A DNA stretch of 64,000 nt from Candidatus Woesearchaeota archaeon (GCA_945861715.1 CAMAVK010000001.1:394908-458907), one strand, 5' to 3'. Positions 41,856-51,651 are shown, counted from the stretch's first letter. Numbers and translations: made by a program. Notes: generated from the sequence alone by a model not told the origin.

Positions 41856-41877
41856 TTGATACAACCGGATTACTCGC

Positions 41878-41973
41878 ATGAACACCAAACTATTGCTCGA
41901 TGGCCGAAATATTTATGAATCATCCACTATCAAAAAAGCGGGATTCACCTATTATGGAGTTGGTAGACGATGA
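41878..41973 (+). pseudogene. orphan C-terminal fragment of UDP-glucose 6-dehydrogenase (31 aa micro-ORF)
   Basis: MNTKLLLDGRNIYESSTIKKAGFTYYGVGRR*; matches canonical UGDH tail DGRNIYDPEKMKELGFKYYGIGR; overlaps next gene by ATGA. Confidence 0.65.
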
Positions 41974-43247
41974 AACAAAAAGTATGTATTATAGGTTTAG
42001 GATATGTTGGTCTTCCATTAGCTTGTTTGGCATCAAAAGTTCACGATGTCATAGGGTTAGATATTGACGGAAAAAAAGTCGATCTCATTAATCAAAAAAT
42101 GAGCCCCGTAAGTGAAAAACATACTGAGTCCCTTCTACAATCATCCACCCTCATAGCATCCACTGATTTCACCAAAATTAATGACGCAAACATCATTGTA
42201 GTCTGTGTTCCCACTCCTATTGATGATAAACAATTACCTGACCTCAAACCATTAATTGGTGCAACCACCTCTGTAGCTTCGCACATGAAAAAAGGGCAGA
42301 TTCTCATCATCGAATCAACCATTCACCCCGGAACATGTGAAGAAATTGTTATTCCTTTAGTTGAGTCTATTACTCACTTAAAACATGACCACGATTTCCA
42401 TGTTGTACATTGTCCTGAACGAATTGATCCGGGAAACATGAAATGGACAATTCAAAATATCCCCCGCGTCATCGGATCAAAAAACCCCCATGCCTCGCAA
42501 GCAGCCCATGACTTCTACACCAGCTTTATTGATGCAAACTTCATTATCTTAAACTCACTCAAAGCAGCCGAGGCAACCAAAATAATGGAAAATACGTTTC
42601 GTGATATTAACATCGCTTTCATCAACGAAATGGCCATGAGTTTTGATGTGTTAGGAATTGATATCATTGAAGTAATCAAAGGAGCATCCACCAAACCATT
42701 TGCGTTCATGCCACATTTCCCTGGACCAGGAGTAGGTGGACACTGCATTCCAGTAGATCCATACTACCTCATCGAAAAAGCAAAAACGAACGGTTTCTCG
42801 CACCGATTTCTCAGCTTGGCACGTGAAATAAATAATAGCATGCCGGACTACGTCTTCAAAATAATTCAGAACGAATTAAATAATATCAATTTACCACTCA
42901 AAGGAACAAGGATAGGAATTTTGGGCTATGCCTACAAAAAAAACATCGGTGACGCAAGGGAGACCCCCGCACATCGCCTCATCCATCTCCTTCACGAACA
43001 AGGCTCAACAGTACATATTTACGATCCATTCGTCCCACAGGAATCCACACATCTTTCATTAGCCAGCATCCTAAATGACAGCGACCTCGTAGTATTCGTA
43101 ACAGATCACGATGAATTCACCCAAATGGATTACACCCTCTTAAAAAATAACAAGACAAAAGTCGTCATTGACCCAAGAAACGTCTTAGACCAAGAAAAAA
43201 TAATATCTTTGGGATTGAAACATCGTGGTGTCGGCCGGGGGCACTAA
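41970..43247 (+). CDS. nucleotide-sugar dehydrogenase (UDP-ManNAc/UDP-GlcNAc dehydrogenase-like)
   Basis: CIIGLGYVGLPLACLA; PGPGVGGHCIPVDPYYL; VVIDPRNVLDQEKI. Confidence 0.92.
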   Translation: MKQKVCIIGLGYVGLPLACLASKVHDVIGLDIDGKKVDLINQKMSPVSEKHTESLLQSSTLIASTDFTKINDANIIVVCVPTPIDDKQLPDLKPLIGATTSVASHMKKGQILIIESTIHPGTCEEIVIPLVESITHLKHDHDFHVVHCPERIDPGNMKWTIQNIPRVIGSKNPHASQAAHDFYTSFIDANFIILNSLKAAEATKIMENTFRDINIAFINEMAMSFDVLGIDIIEVIKGASTKPFAFMPHFPGPGVGGHCIPVDPYYLIEKAKTNGFSHRFLSLAREINNSMPDYVFKIIQNELNNINLPLKGTRIGILGYAYKKNIGDARETPAHRLIHLLHEQGSTVHIYDPFVPQESTHLSLASILNDSDLVVFVTDHDEFTQMDYTLLKNNKTKVVIDPRNVLDQEKIISLGLKHRGVGRGH

Positions 43248-43250
43248 GAC

Positions 43251-44273
43251 GTGAATAACCACTCTCCTCCAATAGAGCAATCAAGCACCACCCCTACGCC
43301 AAAAAGAAAAAGTACCACCAACATTTTAATTCTCCTATTTCAAACTCTTCTCGGCTTTGCCATCTTGGGGTATCTTATCTACCAGATCGGAGCAGAACAA
43401 ATTCTCGCAACCATTTCTGCAATCCCCCTTCTCGTTTGGTCTCTTCTCCTCGTCTACACTTTCCTAAGCGTTTTCATAACCTCACTTTGTTACAAAAGTC
43501 TCATCGATCCAACATGTGGAAAAATAACCCCCAAAGAAATATTCAAATATTCATTAACCACTGCGAGTCTCTCCCGGTCCTTTCTTGGCCGATATGCGGA
43601 GGTCACTCTCATCTACTTTCTCAAAAAACGCGGCGTCGAATACGGTCGTGGGATTTCTATTTTTCTCGTAGATAAAATAATCACTCTCATCACACAACTC
43701 ATTATTTCCATCATTGGTGTAATCTTCTTCTTCCCATCAAAACCATTATTGTATGCCTTCATCGGACTCCTCATCATAACTGGTCTCTCACTACTTACCC
43801 TTCAATCCAAACCAATTAAACAATTCATCAAAGAAAAAATTCTCAGAAAATACCAATCAAAATTCAAACAATTCTCATCCACTTTCCATGATCTTTATTA
43901 CAAACATAAATCCGCCCTGATACTAAACACATTATTCACTCTCTTGCGACTCATCTTAACTGGCATCGCAGTGTACGGCGTGTTCCATTATTTAGGCTCC
44001 GACGTCCCACTACTTGAAACCATCATAATTAATACAATTCTCATGACCGCCTCCCTCATCCCATTAACTGCAAATGGCATTGGGATCAGAGAAACGTTAG
44101 GAGTCTATCTCTTTGGCTTATACGGAGTTGACCCAGTAGTAACCGTCTCTGCCTATCTCTTATTTAGAATTACCAACTATTTATTCGGCATACTCCTTCT
44201 CCCTCACAACATTATCTTGTACTTCAAAACCAGAAAAGAATCAATCAAAAAAGGAACAAAAGAGACTCAATAA
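43251..44273 (+). CDS. lysylphosphatidylglycerol synthase TM region/UPF0104 flippase-like membrane protein
   Basis: Multi-TM; PLTANGIGIRETLGVYLF..G. Confidence 0.8.
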   Translation: MNNHSPPIEQSSTTPTPKRKSTTNILILLFQTLLGFAILGYLIYQIGAEQILATISAIPLLVWSLLLVYTFLSVFITSLCYKSLIDPTCGKITPKEIFKYSLTTASLSRSFLGRYAEVTLIYFLKKRGVEYGRGISIFLVDKIITLITQLIISIIGVIFFFPSKPLLYAFIGLLIITGLSLLTLQSKPIKQFIKEKILRKYQSKFKQFSSTFHDLYYKHKSALILNTLFTLLRLILTGIAVYGVFHYLGSDVPLLETIIINTILMTASLIPLTANGIGIRETLGVYLFGLYGVDPVVTVSAYLLFRITNYLFGILLLPHNIILYFKTRKESIKKGTKETQ

Positions 44274-44348
44274 TACATCCCTTGCCGATATAAATCCCAC
44301 CCGATATCAACTCCTAAATCACAACTAGGGTCCAATTCCACAATCTTT

Positions 44349-45116
44349 ATGAACCAAAACCGGCAAACACCAATTATGGCACTTAAAACCAAAGAAGAAA
44401 TTCAAAAGCACTATCAAAAATCCTCCGTCACAGTAAAATACGTTGGCAATCGGTTCAAAGAACCAATAGGAATTCTCAAACATCAAAAACAAATTGCCGT
44501 CATAAACACATTCATCGCAAAAAAGAAAAACCCAACCGTTCTCGATTTAGCATGTGGGCCAGCACGTTTAACCAAAGACATGAAAGGCGTAACCAAAGGC
44601 TACGCACTCGATAGCAGCCCAGGCATGCTTGAACAAGCAAAGAAAGTACTCTCAAAAGTATGGACCGTGCAAGAAGGCGACGCATACAATCTTCCATTCA
44701 AAAAAGCAACTATAGACATCCTCACCACTTTTCGATTCATTCGTCATTTCGAACGCGGTGACCGACATAAACTATACGCACAGGCACACAAAGTTCTCAA
44801 AAAAGACGGCTACCTCATCCTCGATGTACTAAACAAAAAACCAACTAAAATCCTCAAACTGTTAGGCAAACACAAATACCAAGTGTACGACGCGCTCTAC
44901 CCCTCCCTCAAAACATTCGAACAAGAAATCGAAAATGAGGGATTCAAAATAATTCACGCAAGACCAATTGTTCATCACACTCTAAGTCAACTGGCAATCT
45001 CCAAAGTAACTAAAGCACTCCATCTCCACAGCATTGGATACAAAACCGTATCCGCACTTGAGCGCCTCGGCGGCAAAAGCCCATGGGAATGGATAGTTGT
45101 ACTGCAAAAGAAATAA
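44349..45116 (+). CDS. SAM-dependent methyltransferase
   Basis: TVLDLACGPARLTKDM..GYALDSSPGMLEQAKK. Confidence 0.85.
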   Translation: MNQNRQTPIMALKTKEEIQKHYQKSSVTVKYVGNRFKEPIGILKHQKQIAVINTFIAKKKNPTVLDLACGPARLTKDMKGVTKGYALDSSPGMLEQAKKVLSKVWTVQEGDAYNLPFKKATIDILTTFRFIRHFERGDRHKLYAQAHKVLKKDGYLILDVLNKKPTKILKLLGKHKYQVYDALYPSLKTFEQEIENEGFKIIHARPIVHHTLSQLAISKVTKALHLHSIGYKTVSALERLGGKSPWEWIVVLQKK

Positions 45117-45119
45117 AAA

Positions 45120-45917
45120 ATGGCTGAACCCAAACTCGCACGACCGTACTATAAATTATCTGACATCAACGGGTCATACCTAAGAAAATTCTATCGGGCA
45201 CTCGGTGGTAATACTGCACTCCTCCTCGAAAGAACTCCCATCACCCCAAACCAAGTAACCCTGCTAAGCACACTTCTTGCGTTCATCAGTTTCGGCTGCC
45301 TATATTACCAACAGTTCATCGCGTCCGCCATTCTTCTCTTCCTATCCATGGTCCTAGACAAAGCCGATGGCTCACTCGCAAGATTGCGAGGCACAAGCAC
45401 ATCACTTGGCAACTGGCTTGATAGCACCACCGATTATCTCCAAATAAGTATCATGTTCATTGCTATTGGATTCTTCTTACAAAAAGCAATTTTCACCTTC
45501 TCTTACAGTTCCATATATCACGCACTCCCCCTACTAAGCAATATCTCCATTACAGATCTTACTCAATTTGCATGGATTGTAGCTCTCTCATCATTACTAG
45601 TATACAACGCAACCAAATACCTCTTCGTATTCTTCAAAAAATATTTCGCGCAAGAGGCAGATTCAATTGTAGAAAAAGAAAAAAGCAACCATCCTCTCAG
45701 ATCCTGTTTTCACATCAACGAAATATTTGTAAACAACGTAGTATTCATTGGAATCATCGGAACAATCTTTCACCCTCTCTTCCTACTCTACACCCTACTC
45801 GCCTTCGTACTCTACGGCATCCTCTTCTTCAGTGCAATGTATACCATATTCACCTACCAAGCCTACAAAAAGAATAAGACCTACACCAAAGAAGAGCAAT
45901 TAAAGACAAAATTCTAG
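45120..45917 (+). CDS. CDP-alcohol phosphatidyltransferase
   Basis: DKADGSLARLRGTSTSLGNWLDSTTDY matches DxxDGxxAR(x8)GxxxDxxxD. Confidence 0.93.
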   Translation: MAEPKLARPYYKLSDINGSYLRKFYRALGGNTALLLERTPITPNQVTLLSTLLAFISFGCLYYQQFIASAILLFLSMVLDKADGSLARLRGTSTSLGNWLDSTTDYLQISIMFIAIGFFLQKAIFTFSYSSIYHALPLLSNISITDLTQFAWIVALSSLLVYNATKYLFVFFKKYFAQEADSIVEKEKSNHPLRSCFHINEIFVNNVVFIGIIGTIFHPLFLLYTLLAFVLYGILFFSAMYTIFTYQAYKKNKTYTKEEQLKTKF

Positions 45918-45925
45918 GTAGAGTC

Positions 45926-46360
45926 ATGAAACTTGAATTTAACACTAGCAAGCTGGAAAGTTTATATCATTTAAACATTACTATTCTAATCTTTTTCCTA
46001 TTAGCCCTTGAAAAATGGCTAGCTTGGTTAGGGGTTGATACAAATAAAGATGGGTTGGATATTCTAATCAAATGGTTGTTATGGGTTATACTTTATGTTA
46101 TCCTCTATGTATTCTTTTCTTTTTATGAAAAACAAATTTCTCAAAATAAGTTCATATGTGCACGGATTAAATATGTGTTATTAACAAATCTAATTATATT
46201 CACTATCATTCTCTCATTAATGGTCAGTATTAAATGGGTCAATTTACAAAGTGAGACTGTAATTTCAACCTATCTAACCATATTTAGTTACTGTTTGTAC
46301 GCCGTGTTCATCCCACCAATTATACTTGTTTATCTTCAGGTGTTCAAAATAAACAAATAA
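45926..46360 (+). CDS. small membrane protein
   Basis: Four hydrophobic segments. Confidence 0.6.
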   Translation: MKLEFNTSKLESLYHLNITILIFFLLALEKWLAWLGVDTNKDGLDILIKWLLWVILYVILYVFFSFYEKQISQNKFICARIKYVLLTNLIIFTIILSLMVSIKWVNLQSETVISTYLTIFSYCLYAVFIPPIILVYLQVFKINK

Positions 46361-46375
46361 AAATAAACAATGTTC

Positions 46376-46513
46376 TTACAAATACGCAAGCAGAAACAAA
46401 ATCCCATTCAAAATGAAATAACCACCTACAACAAATCTCAAAAACTTCGGCAACGCCATCACAAGCACTCCAAAAAAGATACTCACTAACCCAAAAATTA
46501 ATGCTGAAACCAT
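46376..46513 (-). CDS. 45-aa membrane microprotein (DUF3096-like)
   Basis: Own translation MVSALIFGLVSIFFGVLVMALPKFLRFVVGGYFILNGILFLLAYL*. Confidence 0.6.
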   Translation of the reverse strand: MVSALIFGLVSIFFGVLVMALPKFLRFVVGGYFILNGILFLLAYL

Positions 46514-46685
46514 ATTCCTGCCCTCCTTCAAGACAAATACGTGTCTTTCTATCTTAAAATACCTCTATCTCCTTAAACTATCCCTCCAGAATCTTTTAAA
46601 TCCTTCCATTCATACTTAATCAAAGAATCATTCTTGGAATCACTTTTTAAAAATATTAATATACTATTTTGTAATATCTAACATA

Positions 46686-47219
46686 ATGGGGAAAAAACAT
46701 CATCATAAATACCACTCCAAACATCATTCTGAGCATCATCCTAAAAACCATTCCAACAAGTTCAAGGATAAAGTGTTTCCTCATTCGAGTTCTTCCAGGA
46801 CTTCAAATAATGCTAATCAGACAAATGGACATAGGATACCACTTAGATATAAACTACTCATAGGTGTGATTATATTAAACTTAATTGTTATTTGGCAACA
46901 ATCAATTATTGCAAATTTTTTTCTTTTTATCACTGACTTTATTTTAATATTAGTTTGGGGTTTTGGTTGGTCAAATGCCTGTCCAAAATGCAAGTCATTT
47001 TGGGTAAGAAAATTCATTGATCGTTCCCACTTCGGAACGCATACGGAATTTGAGGAAATTGAACGAGAAAAACGTTTTTATGATGCAAAAGGAAATTCAA
47101 GAGGTACATCATCATATCAAAGCACAAGACCAGTCACCATGCAAACAATTCAAAACCACTATCAATGCAAATCTTGTAAACACTTTTGGTCCGGACCAGT
47201 TCATGATAAACGAAAGTAA
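46686..47219 (+). CDS. His-rich membrane protein with split zinc ribbon
   Basis: MGKKHHHKYHSKHHSEHHPKNH; TM; CPKC...CKSC. Confidence 0.65.
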   Translation: MGKKHHHKYHSKHHSEHHPKNHSNKFKDKVFPHSSSSRTSNNANQTNGHRIPLRYKLLIGVIILNLIVIWQQSIIANFFLFITDFILILVWGFGWSNACPKCKSFWVRKFIDRSHFGTHTEFEEIEREKRFYDAKGNSRGTSSYQSTRPVTMQTIQNHYQCKSCKHFWSGPVHDKRK

Positions 47220-47322
47220 TAAACCGATTATAACCTTTCTTACTGCTTATTAAACACATATACTCCCCCCGTAACCTTTATATCCCCTCCTCACCTCCTA
47301 AGCAGAAGAAAAGAGGAATACG

Positions 47323-48267
47323 ATGTCACATAATCTTACTATCAAAGAGCTCCAAATCCAAGCTGACATTATCCGTGAAGACATTATCACTTCCTTGGCC
47401 GTTGCAAAATCAGGTCATTCTGCCGGACCCCTTGGTATGGCCGACATCTTCACCGCCTTATATTTTCAAACTTTAAACATAAACCCCAAAAATCCCGACG
47501 ACCCAACGCGAGACTTTTTCATTCTCTCAAACGGACACATCTGTCCCGTCTTATACGCCACATTAGCAAATCGAGGATTCTTCCCAAAGAAAGAACTCCT
47601 CACATTAAGAAAATTAAATTCAAGACTCCAAGGCCATCCGCATCGAACTTCAATCCCCGGAATTGAAACCACCAGCGGACCATTAGGTTCAGGTCTTTCT
47701 CAAGCAAGTGGCATTGCCCTTGCACATCAACGCGACAACAAACCAAACAAAGTATACTGCGTCGTAGGAGACGGAGAACAAAACGAAGGCAATCACTGGG
47801 AAGCTGTCATGTTTGCCGCCAAATACAAACTCTCAAACCTGATTGCAATAACTGACAGAAATTACATCCAAATCGACGGTCCAACTGAACAAGTCATGCC
47901 TTTAGGTGACCTTGAAAAAAAGTATCAAGCATTCAACTGGAACACCATCACAATTGATGGAAACAACATGCAACAAATCATCGCAACCTTCAATCAAGCA
48001 AAACAAAACAAAGACAAACCACTCATGATCATCGCAAAAACCATTCCCGGAAAAGGTGTGAGTTTCATGGAAAACGATTATCGCTGGCATGGTTCACCTC
48101 CAGGCGGGCTCAAAACAGAACGCTCCCCAGAAAAAGACAAACAACAAAGCATAGCAATAGCCGAATTACACGCTAAAGAAATAAGCGAGCGTGGCAATTG
48201 GTATAAAACACACAACCATCTCCATCCCATACACAACGCAAAAAAATCATCCTCAAAGAAAAAATGA
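47323..48267 (+). CDS. transketolase, N-terminal subunit
   Basis: TPP motif GDGEQNEGNHWEAVMFAAKYKLSNLI; HSAGPLGMADI. Confidence 0.93.
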   Translation: MSHNLTIKELQIQADIIREDIITSLAVAKSGHSAGPLGMADIFTALYFQTLNINPKNPDDPTRDFFILSNGHICPVLYATLANRGFFPKKELLTLRKLNSRLQGHPHRTSIPGIETTSGPLGSGLSQASGIALAHQRDNKPNKVYCVVGDGEQNEGNHWEAVMFAAKYKLSNLIAITDRNYIQIDGPTEQVMPLGDLEKKYQAFNWNTITIDGNNMQQIIATFNQAKQNKDKPLMIIAKTIPGKGVSFMENDYRWHGSPPGGLKTERSPEKDKQQSIAIAELHAKEISERGNWYKTHNHLHPIHNAKKSSSKKK

Positions 48268-49238
48268 AACTCAACCCCAAACTAAAACTCAACGCGAACC
48301 AACCCCCACTTCCAACCAGAAACGGTTATGGGGACGCTCTCCTTGAACTTGGAAAAACCAACAAAAACGTCTATGTTCTCTGCGCAGATCTAACCGAATC
48401 AACGCGAGCTGACAAATTCGCAAAAGCCTATCCTAATCAATTTGTTGAAATTGGAATCGCCGAACAAAATCTTGTTACAGTCGCATCCGGCTTAGCACAC
48501 GCAGGTAAAATTCCATTCGCTTCAAGCTACGCAGCGTTCTGTCCCGGCAGGTGTTGGGAACAAATTAGAACCACGATTTGTTACAACAATCAAAACGTCA
48601 AAATTATCGGTGCCCACGCAGGAGTAAGTGTGGGTCCAGACGGTGCAACGCATCAAATGCTCGAAGACATCGCGATCATGCGAGCACTCCCCAACATGAC
48701 CGTTGTTGTACCACTTGATTACAATCAAACAAGCGCGGCAACAAAAGCTATCGCCAAACACATCGGACCGGCATATATGCGATTCGCAAGAGACCCCACG
48801 CCTCAACTCACCACCCCAAAAACTCCATTTCAAATAGGAAAAATTCAAGTGCTCCAAGACGGAAGCGACCTTACCATCATTGGATGCGGACCAATTTTAT
48901 TCCAAGCCATCCAAGCAGCAAGTATTCTCAAAAACCAACATAACATCAGCGTAGCCATTCTGAATTGCCACACCATTAAACCACTTGACACAAGAACCAT
49001 CGAAGCGTACGCAAAAAAAACAAAACGAATCATCACTATTGAAGAAGCTCAAATCGCAGGCGGTCTTGGCTCTGCAATCGCAGAACATCTCTCTTCTACC
49101 ATTCCAACCCACATCTATCGATTAGGAATAAAAGATCACTATGGTGAATCAGGCGAGCCATCTGAACTCCTCAAAAAATTCAAGCTCACTCCGCAAGATA
49201 TAGCACGCGAGTGCCACAAAATATTTAAAACCAAATAA
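48264..49238 (+). CDS. transketolase, C-terminal subunit
   Basis: YVLCADLTESTRADKFAKAYPNQFVEIGIAEQNLVTVASGLA; 4-nt overlap with N-subunit gene. Confidence 0.95.
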   Translation: MKLNPKLKLNANQPPLPTRNGYGDALLELGKTNKNVYVLCADLTESTRADKFAKAYPNQFVEIGIAEQNLVTVASGLAHAGKIPFASSYAAFCPGRCWEQIRTTICYNNQNVKIIGAHAGVSVGPDGATHQMLEDIAIMRALPNMTVVVPLDYNQTSAATKAIAKHIGPAYMRFARDPTPQLTTPKTPFQIGKIQVLQDGSDLTIIGCGPILFQAIQAASILKNQHNISVAILNCHTIKPLDTRTIEAYAKKTKRIITIEEAQIAGGLGSAIAEHLSSTIPTHIYRLGIKDHYGESGEPSELLKKFKLTPQDIARECHKIFKTK

Positions 49239-49252
49239 CACCTCGCATAACC

Positions 49253-49366
49253 ATGAAAGACTGCTATGAATGTGGCATGATAATGGAACATAGTGATGAA
49301 TGTCAACATTGCCATCGGTGCACCAGTTGTTGTGATATCGAAGGATGTTCTTCTAAAGACGATTAA
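49253..49366 (+). CDS. 37-aa Cys-rich microprotein (8 Cys)
   Basis: Own translation MKDCYECGMIMEHSDECQHCHRCTSCCDIEGCSSKDD*. Confidence 0.65.
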   Translation: MKDCYECGMIMEHSDECQHCHRCTSCCDIEGCSSKDD

Positions 49367-49380
49367 TTCTAACCCTAATC

Positions 49381-49839
49381 TTAAAACCCCGCATTACCGT
49401 AGAAACTTCGAATATACTCCGCAATATCCCGTTGTTTTCGCAAATGAATGCCAGCCCAGCGTGAAACATCATTCTCATTAAATGCTCTATCCAACATATG
49501 ATACTCATACGCATGTAACCACTCATGAACAATCGTATTATCCATACACTCTCGACGTAAATTCCTATTTCGAATTTGCTGTGTAGGGCAAATCAACACA
49601 ACATCACAAGAGGGATGAAACTCACCCAAATGATTTCGACTGCGCAGTGTAGAGTCAAATCGCATCTCAACTCCATACCCCAAAAGTGAATCAACACTAT
49701 CCAATCCGAAGTAATACAACCCAGAAACCATATCCAAATAATGACCTGTAGAAACACAAACATGTGCTCCTGAAAAAAGCAGAATAAACAGAGCAAAAGA
49801 AAGAAAAGGAGAAAAAACATATATCTTTATATAATACAT
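49381..49839 (-). CDS. exported HExxH putative metallopeptidase
   Basis: N-terminal signal; MDNTIVHEWLHAYEYHML. Confidence 0.65.
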   Translation of the reverse strand: MYYIKIYVFSPFLSFALFILLFSGAHVCVSTGHYLDMVSGLYYFGLDSVDSLLGYGVEMRFDSTLRSRNHLGEFHPSCDVVLICPTQQIRNRNLRRECMDNTIVHEWLHAYEYHMLDRAFNENDVSRWAGIHLRKQRDIAEYIRSFYGNAGF

Positions 49840-49855
49840 AATAGCAATCCAAGGT

Positions 49856-50533
49856 GTGACTCTTCGCTACACGCTCACCAGAAATCAGCAAGAAATTGAA
49901 CATTTTTCTAAAGCAACATTTTCTAAACCGTGGAAACCTACATATAACGCATCGCTTGGACAAATGCTTCCAATAATCACTCAGTCCGAACCCACACTGA
50001 TTCACCTAGCCCAATGGGGTTTTATTCCTCAGCATGCAATGGATCAAAGAGCTGGTCTCAAACATCCTACTGCAACTTCCCAAGACGTCTCTGAATATCC
50101 ACCTATGCGAGCAGCATTCAAACATCGTCGTTGCATTATAATCACCGATGGATATTATGAATGGAAAAAAATACAAGAAGGACACGTCCCTTACCGTATC
50201 GAACATAAAAAAAAAGACATTCTCTATCTCGCAGGAATCTACAATATTTACACCTTGCCAGACGGTCGAGAACTCTACTCTTTTTGCATGCTCTTAACCA
50301 AACCGAACGCCAAAACCAGTGAGTTCCAAACGCCAATGCCCTATATTCTTGAGCCAGATGAAATATCCAAATATCTTGCACACACCCCTGCCACCTTCGT
50401 TTCACCAGCAGCAGCAGCGCTCAAAGTATTTCCTGTAGCCATCGACGTCAACAATCCAGAAAATAACACCCCCAATCTCATTCTCCCAACAAATGAACCC
50501 ATCCCCGCAAAGTTCAACGGAAAACACAAGTAA
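49856..50533 (+). CDS. SRAP/HMCES (YedK)-like protein lacking most catalytic residues
   Basis: MRAAFKHRRCIIITDGYYEWKKI..PYRI; LAGIYN; F.MLLTKPN; PMPYIL; N-terminus M-T-L-R-Y instead of M-C-G-R-Y. Confidence 0.75.
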   Translation: MTLRYTLTRNQQEIEHFSKATFSKPWKPTYNASLGQMLPIITQSEPTLIHLAQWGFIPQHAMDQRAGLKHPTATSQDVSEYPPMRAAFKHRRCIIITDGYYEWKKIQEGHVPYRIEHKKKDILYLAGIYNIYTLPDGRELYSFCMLLTKPNAKTSEFQTPMPYILEPDEISKYLAHTPATFVSPAAAALKVFPVAIDVNNPENNTPNLILPTNEPIPAKFNGKHK

Positions 50534-50635
50534 AAATCACGGGCATTTATCTAAGTCTTATTCTATCAATATATCCCGAAAGACAAGTATTCAACACCCA
50601 CAAACTATAAAAAGAAAAAACCACCAACTTTAACC

Positions 50636-50944
50636 ATGTTATACGAATCCTACATCAATCAACCACCCATGTGGCTCATCACTCTATTCTTCGTAGCTAT
50701 TCTTTGGGAACTAGTATGGAAAGGCATTGCGCTTTGGAATGCAGGAAAAGCAAAGCAAAAAGAATGGTTCATCTTCCTCTTCCTACTAAACACTCTGGGA
50801 CTCCTCCCAATCATATACCTTGCATTCTTCAAAAAGAAAGAAGAAGAAAAAGATTTGGCACATTTCGCAAAAGCCCAAGAAGAACAACTAAAAGCCCAGC
50901 TTCTCAGGCCTCCCGCAAGAAAACGATCACCTAAGAGAAAATAG
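50636..50944 (+). CDS. DUF5652-like small membrane protein
   Basis: LWELVWKGIALWNAGKAKQKEWFIFLFLLNTLGLLPIIYLAFF. Confidence 0.8.
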   Translation: MLYESYINQPPMWLITLFFVAILWELVWKGIALWNAGKAKQKEWFIFLFLLNTLGLLPIIYLAFFKKKEEEKDLAHFAKAQEEQLKAQLLRPPARKRSPKRK

Positions 50945-50983
50945 TTTTCGTCCATATAAGAATAATTTTTTTCGTATTTTAAT

Positions 50984-51589
50984 TCAACTCTTTCTATCTA
51001 ATAAATTACCATTAACATAACCAATCAGTCGTTCACACTTCTCAACAATATCCATTGAACGTTGAGCATAGTTAACTCCTATTAATTGTTCTAGGGGATA
51101 TTTGGCAGATGGTCTATACTCTTCTATGGGCCATAAGTTGACGGTAAGTGCACTATCATGAGATAAACTATGTTCATAACCTACACTAAACTCTGCTTCG
51201 CGTCGATCGCAAAAAATTGAAACAGTTTCTGTTTCCTCATTCATCCTTTTGATATATGGTTTTCCCCCAATATCTCTTTTTACTCTTCCTCCATCAATCG
51301 CCACAGCTTTCAGCAGTGCTTGCATCACTGGATTGGATTTTGATAGTGCATCATCATCAAATTCTTTTCTGATCATATCCCCAATTATTTCTGTAACTGT
51401 TGGATCTGTTTCATAGCCTCCTTTAGAAAACGACAAACTGAGAAAGCCCTGGTCATCATATTTATTCCAGTAAGTGTACCGACATAAATCACTTCCACAA
51501 ACAAGAGCTACATCAATGACTTTTCTTCCTGCCTTCTTTTGAAGTTTAAAGAATTGTAGAACCATATAATCATCAACATTGGGAATCAT
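50984..51589 (-). CDS. hypothetical protein
   Basis: 201 aa ORF. Confidence 0.55.
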   Translation of the reverse strand: MIPNVDDYMVLQFFKLQKKAGRKVIDVALVCGSDLCRYTYWNKYDDQGFLSLSFSKGGYETDPTVTEIIGDMIRKEFDDDALSKSNPVMQALLKAVAIDGGRVKRDIGGKPYIKRMNEETETVSIFCDRREAEFSVGYEHSLSHDSALTVNLWPIEEYRPSAKYPLEQLIGVNYAQRSMDIVEKCERLIGYVNGNLLDRKS

Positions 51590-51651
51590 ACCATCAAAGA
51601 ACAGAATCCTATTTTTAAAGCTTCGCTAGAAGAACTACTCACAAGGAACAA

